Origin: Epilinea sp044228875
GTDB taxonomy: Bacteria; Chloroflexota; Anaerolineae; Epilineales; Epilineaceae
Reading direction: 5' to 3'
DNA length: 6,044 bases
Assembly: GCA_044228875.1 (NCBI GenBank)
Contig: JBGAUA010000196.1
Location: 1-6,044 of the forward strand
Positions 1-6,044 of this stretch are shown in pieces. How positions within the stretch are numbered: the stretch's first letter is position 1; each line of letters starts with the position of its first letter. The position numbers and the translations under genes were made by a program. Below the pieces are notes generated by a model. The model was given only the letters and a program-made list of their open reading frames with translations, had not been told where the DNA came from and did not search any database.

Positions 1-1303
1 GAAACAGGCCCGGCAGCGCCGGCATCAGCCGCCGCGGCAGCCTGGTGATTCCTGCCGCCGCCAGCCATGCCGCCGCCGGCGCGGCCGGCAAGAGGAGGCG
101 TCCTTGCAGCGCCGCCGGATCCAAGGCCGCGTTGGCCAGGGTGGCCAGGACGAGAACCGCGACCGCCACCATGGCGAGGAAGCGCGCCTTCGGATCGCCG
201 GCGGCGACGTTGCTCCGGGCCGCGGTTCCGTCGCTCGGCGCCGCTGCCTCCGGCAACAGGGCCAGACCAAGGCACAGGACCAGCAAGCCCAGGGCCGACC
301 AGCGCAGGCGGGGGTCCAGGGTCACGTTCATCCAACCATAGAAGCCCATGCCGCTGTCGACGAGACGTATCAGCTGGGCCGGGAGCTCGGCGTGCAACAG
401 GTCGCCGCCGGCGGAGCGGTGCCGGAGCTGATCCGGCAGTCGCCCCAATGCCGCGAGGAGCGGGATGCCGGCCAGCACCACCAAGGCCAGGGCTGTCGTG
501 ACCAGGGCGACGAGGAACGCGCCGCCGGCCCGAGCGAGTCGGCGCATAACCGCCGGGGCGGCGGCGGTTCCCGGCCTGAGGGTGACGGCCGCGACGGGCA
601 AGATCAGCAGCGGCAGAACGTTGAGCTTGACGGCTGCGGCCAATGCGGCGACGCCTCCGAGCAACAACCCGTCGCGCAGGGCGGCGCTCGGCCCCGCGCC
701 GGACCGGACCTCCGACGTCACGGGTACCAAGGTCCGTGCCGTCAGATACCACAGGGCCGCGCCGGCCAGCAAGGCGGCGGTATCGTTGGTCAGGGTCGCC
801 GCGGCAAAGGCCGCCGCGGGAAACAGGAGGCACAGGCCCGCGGCAAGCAAGGGCGGCGGCCCGCGTCGGCGTCGGCGCAGGCGGCGCGCCGCCGCCCAGG
901 CGAGGGCGATGGCGGGAGCGGATAGCAGCCCGTTCCAGGCTCGAAGCAGCCGAAGCAGCGGCGCCCCTGGGTCGTCGGCCGGATGCCGGTATGCGTTGGC
1001 GGCCAACGGAAAGCGTGGCTCGTAGGCCGCGCGCGGGACAGCGCTCCAACCCAAGGCGCGCAGGGCCAGGGCCGGCCAGAGGTAGCCACCAGGCGGGTGG
1101 TGGTACTCATAGGTATCGGAGGGCGATGGCGGACGCCCACCCGCCAAGGCCTCGGCATAGGCCAGGTGCCAGGGCTCGTCGGGCGCCTCCCAGGGCGGCA
1201 CCGCGGCCAGATGACCTTGAAGGAGCGCCTGGCAGGCGACGACCAGCAGGCCCGCCTGCAAAACGGCCGGGACGCGGAGACTCACGCACGGATTGTCGTC
1301 CAT
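1..1303 (-). CDS. Polytopic membrane glycosyltransferase, GT-C superfamily (DUF2142/PMT-like), C-terminus cut by window edge
   Basis: The reverse strand reads open from an ATG at 1303 to the left edge, 434 codons without a stop. The protein is very hydrophobic. A first membrane segment (about residues 12-34) is followed by an external loop with APDEPWH at 40-46 and HHPPGGY at 68-74. The acidic pair D42/E43 sits where GT-C enzymes keep their catalytic acid after TM1. Later come an Arg-rich loop (140-147), LTND at 171-174, VKLN at 225-228, and QGRLLLP at 400-406, a motif typical near the end of DUF2142 and PMT-like proteins. Such enzymes move sugars from polyprenyl-phosphate donors onto extracytoplasmic glycans or proteins; donor and acceptor cannot be told here. 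The start is well fixed: an in-frame TGA lies 42 nt upstream, with no other ATG, GTG or TTG between. No clear Shine-Dalgarno is visible. It is divergent from the transporter operon and probably unrelated to it. Coding status is strong; the exact family is inference. Confidence 0.85.
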   Translation of the reverse strand, partial: MDDNPCVSLRVPAVLQAGLLVVACQALLQGHLAAVPPWEAPDEPWHLAYAEALAGGRPPSPSDTYEYHHPPGGYLWPALALRALGWSAVPRAAYEPRFPLAANAYRHPADDPGAPLLRLLRAWNGLLSAPAIALAWAAARRLRRRRRGPPPLLAAGLCLLFPAAAFAAATLTNDTAALLAGAALWYLTARTLVPVTSEVRSGAGPSAALRDGLLLGGVAALAAAVKLNVLPLLILPVAAVTLRPGTAAAPAVMRRLARAGGAFLVALVTTALALVVLAGIPLLAALGRLPDQLRHRSAGGDLLHAELPAQLIRLVDSGMGFYGWMNVTLDPRLRWSALGLLVLCLGLALLPEAAAPSDGTAARSNVAAGDPKARFLAMVAVAVLVLATLANAALDPAALQGRLLLPAAPAAAWLAAAGITRLPRRLMPALPGLF

Positions 1304-1354
1304 GAGACCCGGGTGGTCAATCGCGGCAAGTCCCTGGCTCGGTCAAGGACCCTG

Positions 1355-1363
1355 TGTTATGAT
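1355..1363 (+). promoter_or_regulatory. Candidate extended -10 promoter for the transporter operon
   Basis: TGTTATGAT combines a TGn extension with a -10 hexamer matching TATAAT at five of six positions. It stands out as AT-rich in a GC-rich region. No good -35 hexamer lies 16-18 nt upstream, which fits an extended -10 promoter. Transcription would begin near 1370 and give a leader of roughly 195 nt before the binding-protein gene. A short inverted repeat (GGTC-AAG-GACC, 1341-1351) lies immediately upstream and could be an operator, but is too short to call. This is prediction from sequence only. Confidence 0.4.
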
Positions 1364-1514
1364 GACCACGTCGGACAGGCCGTCGAACCTCGCGCGATGC
1401 CGGCCAGTATCTATGGTGTCGCGCGGGCAACCATGTGGTGACGGCGACCGACCATCGACATCCCGACCCGGATCAGGCGGGGAGGCATGTCATCGGCAGA
1501 AGCCGTTGTTCGGT

Positions 1515-1536
1515 CTCGCCGGCGCGGCCGGGCGAG
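1515..1536 (+). other. GC-rich hairpin in the leader of the binding-protein gene
   Basis: CTCGCCGGC pairs with GCC-G-GGCGAG around a GCG triloop, giving a nine-base-pair stem with one bulged G. It ends 18 nt before the Shine-Dalgarno sequence at 1555. No U-tract follows, so it is not an intrinsic terminator. It could protect the 5' end of the message or influence ribosome loading. In DNA this GC-rich some chance pairing is expected. Confidence 0.35.
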
Positions 1537-1554
1537 CGAATCACCTGAATGCGA

Positions 1555-1560
1555 GAGGAG
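1555..1560 (+). promoter_or_regulatory. Ribosome binding site that fixes the binding-protein start
   Basis: GAGGAG ends 6 nt before the ATG at 1567, ideal spacing. An in-frame ATG at 1549 would place this site inside the coding region and add six residues (MREERT) ahead of a normal lipoprotein signal peptide, so 1567 is preferred. Confidence 0.8.
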
Positions 1561-1566
1561 CGAACG

Positions 1567-3540
1567 ATGCGAACGAGCAAATGGTTGACCGCGGCGCTGC
1601 TGCTGGCGCTGGGCCTGCAGACCGTCGCCTGCGGCAACACCGCCGACGAGGCCGGACCGGCCGACGACGGTGCCGCCAGCGGCACGGAAGTGGCGCCGGC
1701 TGAAGGCGCCAGCCAGTCCAAGGTACCCGCCGACAGCTTCGTGCAGGTCAGCGCGGGCGAGCCGGAAACCTTGGACCCCGCCTGGACCTACGAGACCGCC
1801 GGCTCGGCCATCGAGTCCAACATCTACGACACCCTGGTGTACTTCAAGCGAGAGAAGGCCGACGAGTTCGCGGCCAACCTCGCGGAGTCCTACACGGTGT
1901 CAGACGACGGGCTGACCTATACCTTCACGGTTCGCGAAGGTGTGAAGTTCCATGCCGGCGGTGACCTGACCGCCGGCGATGTCGCCTACACCATGCAGCG
2001 CGGCATCCTGCAGGACCGCGCCGAAGGCCCGCAGTGGATGTTCATGGAACCCACCTTGGGGGTGAGCACCATCGAGTCCATGGCCTTCGATCTGGCCGGG
2101 CTCGACGCCGCTGCCGATCCGGCCCCGACCTTGGCGGAGGTCCCCGATGAGCACAAGGTGGCGGTATGCGAAGCGGTACAGGCGGCGATCACGGCGGACG
2201 ATGCCGCGCGCACGGTGACCTTCACGCTCAAGACCCCCGCGCCGTGGTTCCTGCAGCTGCTCAGCCAGCCTTGGGGCGGCGCCCTCGACAAGGAGTGGAT
2301 GGCCGAGAACGGCGACTGGGACGGCAGCTGCGCCACCTGGACCAAGTGGCACAACCCGGAGAAGCAGAACACGGCGATCTTTGACAAGGCCAACGGCACC
2401 GGCCCCTACATGCTGGGTGAGTGGAAGAAGGGCGAGCAGATCACCCTGGAAGCCAACGATGCCTACTGGCGCACGGAGCCCATCTGGGAGGGCGGACCGA
2501 GCGGTCCGGCGGACCTGAAGCACATCGTCGTGCAGTTCGTTGAGGAATGGGGCACCCGCTACGCCAAGCTGGAGGCCGGTGAGGCCGACACCGTGGTGGT
2601 GCCGCGCGCCAACATCGACCAGGTGGAGCAGATGGTCCACACCGAGTACCTGGGCGGCGATGAAGCCGCTCCGAGCACGGTGAAGAACCCCGACGGCGCC
2701 ATGAAGCTGTTCCTGGGCTATCCGTCGGTCTCCTCCGACGCGGCCACCTTCATCTTCGACGTGAACAAGGACAGCACCTTCCTGAAGAGCGGCCAGCTGG
2801 ACGGCGAGGGCATCCCGCCGGACTTCTTCAGCGACATCCACGTCCGCAAGGGTTTCACCGCCTGCTTCGACTGGGACACCTACATCGCCGAAGGGCTGAA
2901 GGGCGAGGGCGTGCAGAGCCGGGGTCCCATCATCAAGGGGCTGCAGGGCTTCAAGGACGACTCGCCGGTGGCAAGCTTCGATCCCAAGGTCTGCGAGGAA
3001 GAGCTGGCCCAGGCCTGGGACGGCAAGCTGCCGGAGTTGGGCTTCAAGATGGCCATCGCCTACAACCAGGGCAACGACGCACGCAAGACCGCGGCGCAGA
3101 TCCTGGCCGACAACCTGGCCCAGGTGAACACCAAGTACGCGGTCGAGGTCCAGGAGCTGGAATGGCCGTCCTTCCTGGAGCAGCGGCGCAGCGGCAACCT
3201 GCCGATCACCATTGCCGGCTGGCTGGAGGACTACCACGATGCATCCAACTGGGTGAGTCCCTTCATGGATGCCGAAGCCGGAGCCTACGCCCGCGCCCAG
3301 AACTTCCCGGAGGACATGCAGACGAAGTACAAGGAGCAGATCACGGCCGCGGTCAACGAGGTCGATCCGGCCAAGCGCGACGCCATGTACGCCCAGCTGC
3401 AGGCCTGGGCCAACGAGGACGCCATCGCGATCTGGCTGGCTCAGGCCACCGGGCGCTTCTACATCAGCAAGGACGTGAGCGGCTGGTACAACCACCCCCT
3501 GCAGACGGGGCTCTGGTACTACACGCTGAGCAAGGAATAG
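1567..3540 (+). CDS. ABC transporter substrate-binding lipoprotein, family 5 (peptide/nickel/oligopeptide type)
   Basis: This 657-residue extracytoplasmic protein captures solute for the two permeases encoded next. Residues 1-22 form a lipoprotein signal (MRTSKW, then a Leu/Ala-rich core) ending at TVA-C22, the likely lipidated Cys; Thr at -3 is less usual than Leu. An acidic Ala/Gly-rich linker (23-52) tethers the binding domain. Family 5 landmarks are EPETLDPAW (65-73), the block around GVKFHAGGDLTAGDV (125-139), TVTFTLKTPAPWFLQLL (216-232), GTGPYML (277-283) and GWLEDYHDASNW (551-562). At 657 residues it is longer than typical DppA or OppA (about 510-540), partly through an insert near 160-212. 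Besides C22 there are Cys at 201, 255, 433 and 476, which could form two disulfides. The family binds peptides, nickel chelates, sugars or other small solutes; the ligand cannot be predicted. It is first in the operon, with a 102-nt gap holding a strong hairpin before the permease gene. Confidence 0.95.
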   Translation: MRTSKWLTAALLLALGLQTVACGNTADEAGPADDGAASGTEVAPAEGASQSKVPADSFVQVSAGEPETLDPAWTYETAGSAIESNIYDTLVYFKREKADEFAANLAESYTVSDDGLTYTFTVREGVKFHAGGDLTAGDVAYTMQRGILQDRAEGPQWMFMEPTLGVSTIESMAFDLAGLDAAADPAPTLAEVPDEHKVAVCEAVQAAITADDAARTVTFTLKTPAPWFLQLLSQPWGGALDKEWMAENGDWDGSCATWTKWHNPEKQNTAIFDKANGTGPYMLGEWKKGEQITLEANDAYWRTEPIWEGGPSGPADLKHIVVQFVEEWGTRYAKLEAGEADTVVVPRANIDQVEQMVHTEYLGGDEAAPSTVKNPDGAMKLFLGYPSVSSDAATFIFDVNKDSTFLKSGQLDGEGIPPDFFSDIHVRKGFTACFDWDTYIAEGLKGEGVQSRGPIIKGLQGFKDDSPVASFDPKVCEEELAQAWDGKLPELGFKMAIAYNQGNDARKTAAQILADNLAQVNTKYAVEVQELEWPSFLEQRRSGNLPITIAGWLEDYHDASNWVSPFMDAEAGAYARAQNFPEDMQTKYKEQITAAVNEVDPAKRDAMYAQLQAWANEDAIAIWLAQATGRFYISKDVSGWYNHPLQTGLWYYTLSKE

Positions 3541-3552
3541 ACGACGGTCCGG

Positions 3553-3585
3553 CGGGCGGCGGCGACCGGGTGTCGCCGCCGCCCG
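3553..3585 (+). other. Perfect 14-bp intercistronic hairpin between binding-protein and permease genes
   Basis: CGGGCGGCGGCGAC (3553-3566) and GTCGCCGCCGCCCG (3572-3585) are exact reverse complements around a 5-nt CGGGT loop; a G-U pair can extend the base. It starts 12 nt after the binding-protein stop codon. No T-run follows (TGTCACCTTCC), so it is not a classical intrinsic terminator. In binding-protein-dependent transporter operons such structures often stabilise the upstream message or cause partial termination, so the binding protein outnumbers the permeases. That role is inferred; the pairing is directly visible. Confidence 0.8.
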
Positions 3586-3642
3586 TGTCACCTTCCCGAC
3601 CCGCATCCCTTTCCTGGCCTCGACACCAGCGAGCTGCCGCCC

Positions 3643-4674
3643 ATGACCACCTACATCATCCGTCGCACGCTCATTCTGCCGTTCACCTTGTTCGGGCTCA
3701 CGATCCTCATCTTCGGCATGATCAGCCTGCTTCCCCTGGGCGTCCGGGCCGCGCTCTACACGCCGGACATCCCCAAGAAGCCGGGCGACCTGGCGCGGAC
3801 CATCGCCACCTATGGGTTGGATGATCCCATCCATATCCAGTACGGTCGGTGGATCGGCAAGCTGTTGAACGGCGACCTGGGTTTTTCCCAGACGGGCAAG
3901 GAGTCGGTGGCCAAGGTCATCTTCGACCATCTGCCGGCCACGGCCGAGCTGGCGCTATGGGCGATCGTCCCCATCGTGTTCATCGGCATCAACCTGGGCG
4001 TGATCGCCGCCCTGCGGCATAACCAGCCGATCGACCACGTGCTGCGCATCTTCAGCATCATCGGCACGAGCCTCCCGGCGTTCATGGCCGGATTGCTGCT
4101 GCTGATGTTCTTCGCGGTGTACCTGGGCTGGCTGCCCACCGGCGGACGCCTGACACCACAGCTGCAGCGGGTGGTGGATAACCCCGCCTGGTTCGAGGCC
4201 ACGGGCATGTACACGGTCGACAGCCTGCTCAACGGACGGCTCGATGTCTTCGTGGACGCCCTGAAGCACATCATCATGCCGGTGGTCACGCTCTCATACA
4301 TCAGCTGGGCCATCCTGATGCGCATCACGCGCTCGAGCATGTTGGAGACCTTGCGTCAGGATTACGTCAATACGGCGCGCAGCAAGGGCCTGGCCGAATC
4401 GGTGGTGATCCGCAAGCATGCCCGGCCCAACGCCATGCTGCCCGTCACCACCATCGCGGGAGCGCAGCTCATCGGCCTGCTGGGCGGCGCGCCGATCACC
4501 GAGACGGTGTTCCATTGGCCCGGCATCGGCAAGCGCTTCGTCGACGCCGCGGCCAACCTGGACGTGATCACGGTGCTGGGCTTCATGATGTTCTCGGGCA
4601 CGGTGCTGGTGGTGGGCAACCTGCTCATCGACCTGCTCTATGCCTGGATGGATCCGCGCGTCCGCTACAACTGA
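3643..4674 (+). CDS. ABC transporter permease, DppB/OppB-like
   Basis: This 343-residue inner-membrane subunit is one half of the importer channel. The N-terminus MTTYIIRRTLILPFTLFG is the standard DppB-type start leading into TM1 (about 9-31). An external region with YGLDDPIHIQY (57-67) and NGDLGFS (76-82) precedes the BPD_transp_1 core. Further membrane segments lie near 102-124, 134-163, 207-227, 262-284 and 307-335. The EAA loop that contacts the ATPase is at about 240-268 (YVNTARSKGLAESVVIRKHA...), followed by WPGIG at 292-296. The loop after WLPTGGR (163-169) is extended to about residue 205. Length is near the family norm. No convincing Shine-Dalgarno precedes the ATG, and there is no ATG, GTG or TTG in frame in the adjacent upstream bases, so the start rests on the N-terminal match. 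It follows the intercistronic hairpin and ends 7 nt before the second permease. Confidence 0.95.
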   Translation: MTTYIIRRTLILPFTLFGLTILIFGMISLLPLGVRAALYTPDIPKKPGDLARTIATYGLDDPIHIQYGRWIGKLLNGDLGFSQTGKESVAKVIFDHLPATAELALWAIVPIVFIGINLGVIAALRHNQPIDHVLRIFSIIGTSLPAFMAGLLLLMFFAVYLGWLPTGGRLTPQLQRVVDNPAWFEATGMYTVDSLLNGRLDVFVDALKHIIMPVVTLSYISWAILMRITRSSMLETLRQDYVNTARSKGLAESVVIRKHARPNAMLPVTTIAGAQLIGLLGGAPITETVFHWPGIGKRFVDAAANLDVITVLGFMMFSGTVLVVGNLLIDLLYAWMDPRVRYN

Positions 4675-4676
4675 GG
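4673..4676 (+). promoter_or_regulatory. Ribosome binding site for permease 2, overlapping the permease 1 stop
   Basis: GAGG shares bases with the TGA stop of permease 1 and lies 5 nt before the ATG at 4682. It supports 4682 over an upstream in-frame ATG at 4640 that would overlap permease 1 by 35 nt, and suggests translational coupling of the two permeases. Confidence 0.65.
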
Positions 4677-4681
4677 CCAAC

Positions 4682-5836
4682 ATGGACACCATCGCCGAGC
4701 CGAAGCCGGCTGCCGACGCCAACATGCCCGGGCACGAGGACGCGCCGGCCCACCTGGCCCCTGAGGAAGTGCGCCGCCGCCTGATGGCCCAGATCCTGAG
4801 GGACGTCGAAGAGCGGCACGCCCTGGCGGATCGCCAGGAAGATCCACGCAGCCTGCGCCGGGTGCTGCTGGGCCTGCTGCGCAATCCGGCATCGCTCTTC
4901 GGCTTGCTGCTGCTGGTGGGCTTCGTAGGGGTGGCGGTGCTGGCCCCGGTCCTGGCCCCCTGCCCGCCGGAGCCTCGCTACCAGAACGTCTGCGGTCGCG
5001 ACCCCTACAAGGTGCCGCGCTACGGCTACGGCACGGAGCCGAAACCTCCGAGTCAAGTAGAGCGCTGGAAGTGGGGCACGACGGCGACGCAGTACGACAT
5101 CTACTACGGCGTGATCTGGGGCACGCGGACGGCCTTCAAGGTGGGCCTGTTCATCACCGGGTTCTCCCTCTTGCTCGGTCTGGCGGTGGGTTCAGTGTCG
5201 GCCTTCTACGGCGGGTGGATCGACGAGGGCATCATGCGGGTGGTGGAGATCTTCCAGGCGGTGCCGTTCATCCTGGCGGCGATCACCTTCGCCACGGTGC
5301 TGCAGCAGGTGCAGATCCATAACGTGGTGCCGGAGGCCATCCTCTCGATCGGCATTGGCAGCTTCACCATGCACGACGTGATCCCCAACCGCATCGAGGG
5401 CGTCATGCCGGCGATGATCGCGCTGATCGTCTTCGGCTGGACGGGCTACGCGCGGCTGATTCGTTCGGACATCCTGTCGTTGAAGCAGCGAGACTTCGTC
5501 TGGGCCGCCCGCAGCCTGGGCGCCAGCGACGCGCGCATCATCCTCCGCCACCTGCTGCCCAACGCCATCTTTCCGGTGCTGGTCCTGGCGAGCCTGGAGA
5601 TCGGCACCATCGTGCTCTCCTTCGCCGCCCTGGCCTTCTTCGGCCTCGGCGTGCCCGACGGCTACGCCGACTGGGGGCAGATGATCTCCAGCGCGCGCGA
5701 CCGGGTTCCCAGTTTGGTGAAAGACTGGTATATTGTGGCCTTCCCAGGTGTGGCGATCATGCTCTTCAGCCTGTCGTGGAACCTGGTGGGAGACGCTGTG
5801 CGGGATCTGTTGGATCCGAGAATGGCCAAGCGCTGA
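4682..5836 (+). CDS. ABC transporter permease, DppC/OppC-like, with long N-terminal cytoplasmic region
   Basis: This 384-residue protein is the partner permease and should pair with the DppB-like subunit. It is longer than typical DppC (about 300). The first 68 residues are polar and charged (PEEVRRRLMAQILRDVEERH, 27-46), probably a cytoplasmic helix, followed by the usual pre-TM stretch RNPASLFG (67-74). TM1 spans about 72-92. A long external loop (93-130) carries C94 and C104. The usual GTD...GRD motif before TM2 is replaced by WGTTATQYDIYYGVIWGTR (131-149). The core includes FYGGWIDE (175-182), an expanded segment (about 207-240) between membrane helices, and the EAA loop at about 270-300 (DFVWAARSLGASDARIILRH, then LLPNAIFPVL). 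NLVGDAVRDLLDPRM (367-381) is the classic DppC ending. It is the last gene of the operon; no ATPase gene follows. Confidence 0.95.
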   Translation: MDTIAEPKPAADANMPGHEDAPAHLAPEEVRRRLMAQILRDVEERHALADRQEDPRSLRRVLLGLLRNPASLFGLLLLVGFVGVAVLAPVLAPCPPEPRYQNVCGRDPYKVPRYGYGTEPKPPSQVERWKWGTTATQYDIYYGVIWGTRTAFKVGLFITGFSLLLGLAVGSVSAFYGGWIDEGIMRVVEIFQAVPFILAAITFATVLQQVQIHNVVPEAILSIGIGSFTMHDVIPNRIEGVMPAMIALIVFGWTGYARLIRSDILSLKQRDFVWAARSLGASDARIILRHLLPNAIFPVLVLASLEIGTIVLSFAALAFFGLGVPDGYADWGQMISSARDRVPSLVKDWYIVAFPGVAIMLFSLSWNLVGDAVRDLLDPRMAKR

Positions 5837-5897
5837 TCTGCATCCGGAGGGCTTGGGCCACCAGCTTCCGTCCGCCACGACGCGCGGCACTGGAAGC

Positions 5898-6044
5898 CTA
5901 CGGCTGTTGCTGGCCGTTCCCCAGTGCCTCCCGCGCCGGCACAAATCCCGGGTTGTATCGCAGCGCAGCCTGGAAAGCCGCCACCGCTTCGTCCTCCCGC
6001 CCCAGGCCGCGCAGGGCCATGCCACGCCAGTGATGGGATTCCTC
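5898..6044 (-). CDS. C-terminal end of a TPR-repeat protein (5' part outside the window)
   Basis: The reverse strand is open from the right edge to a TAG at 5898-5900, giving 48 residues. They contain one tetratricopeptide repeat in good register: G8, L11, G15, A20, F24, A27 and P32 of the TPR consensus are present (HHWRGMALRGLG, then EDEAVAAFQAALRYNP). The repeat is followed by a short helix start (FVPAREAL) and a polar tail ending GNGQQQP. TPR units are protein-interaction scaffolds, so function cannot be assigned from this tail. The gene converges on the permease operon with a 61-bp gap. Base composition matches its neighbours. Because only the last repeat is visible, it could belong to a pure TPR protein or to a larger enzyme or regulator with C-terminal TPRs. 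Confidence 0.75.
   Translation of the reverse strand, partial: EESHHWRGMALRGLGREDEAVAAFQAALRYNPGFVPAREALGNGQQQP

Noticed and set aside
104..925. A 273-codon forward open frame in the left part of the window
   Set aside because: Its product is Gly/Arg/Gln-rich low complexity, while the reverse strand encodes a coherent polytopic membrane protein over the same bases.
1315..1346. GGTCAA repeated at 1315-1320 and 1341-1346, reading TTGACC (-35-like) on the minus strand
   Set aside because: The repeats are only six bases and no acceptable -10 hexamer sits at the right distance toward the GT-C gene, so neither operator nor promoter can be supported.
1487..1588. A short forward frame (33 codons) after GGGGAGG that overlaps the start of the binding-protein gene
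   Set aside because: The purine-rich site is only 1 nt from its ATG, too close for initiation, and the product is Arg/Glu-rich with no attenuator-like codon run.
1900..3930. A 676-codon open frame on the reverse strand across the binding protein and permease 1
   Set aside because: It lies antisense to two clearly homologous genes and spans their intergenic hairpin. Its translation is a low-complexity mix with no recognisable domain. Long antisense frames are expected in GC-rich coding DNA.
4640..4681. Upstream in-frame ATG for permease 2 at 4640
   Set aside because: It would overlap permease 1 by 35 nt and add 14 residues that are a frame-shifted reading of the permease 1 C-terminus; GAGG at 4673 supports the start at 4682.
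5837..5897. Possible bidirectional terminator between the converging permease 2 and TPR genes
   Set aside because: Only weak pairings are visible (GCTTCC/GGAAGC with a 22-nt spacer, and a bulged hairpin at 5851-5865), with no T-run on either strand.

Overview
This is a GC-rich, gene-dense bacterial chromosome segment. Its core is a three-gene, rightward operon for a peptide/nickel-type (Dpp/Opp family) ABC importer. It lies between two leftward genes that run off the window edges: a GT-C-type membrane glycosyltransferase on the left and the tail of a TPR-repeat protein on the right. I see no rRNA, tRNA, CRISPR array, insertion sequence or recognisable phage gene.

Layout: (1) 1-1303, minus strand: a polytopic membrane protein, open for 434 codons and cut at its C-terminus by the left edge. 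(2) 1304-1566: a divergent intergenic region with an extended -10 promoter candidate facing right, a roughly 200-nt leader and a GC-rich hairpin just before the ribosome binding site. (3) 1567-3540: a lipoprotein solute-binding protein of family 5. (4) 3541-3642: a spacer holding a perfect 14-bp inverted repeat. (5) 3643-4674: a DppB-like permease. (6) 4682-5836: a DppC-like permease, 7 nt downstream. (7) 5837-5897: a short convergent spacer with no convincing terminator. (8) 5898-6044, minus strand: the last 48 codons of a TPR protein.

How the genes work together: the binding protein should capture a peptide-like or other small solute outside the membrane and deliver it to a channel built from the two permeases. 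The matching ATPases (DppD/DppF type) are not here. A convergent gene follows the operon and a divergent gene precedes it, so the ATPases must be encoded elsewhere. The intercistronic hairpin suggests that the binding protein is made in excess over the permeases.

Organism: the long binding protein with a Cys-containing insert, the permease-1 N-terminus with its ALYTPDIPKK segment, and the long charged N-terminus and Cys-bearing external loop of permease 2 resemble, from memory, transporters of Chloroflexota (Anaerolineae-like). This is an impression from recalled family sequences, not a search result. Nothing here amounts to a clearly novel system. The points most worth a second look are the missing ATPases, the hairpin between genes, and the uncommon loops shared by the transporter subunits.
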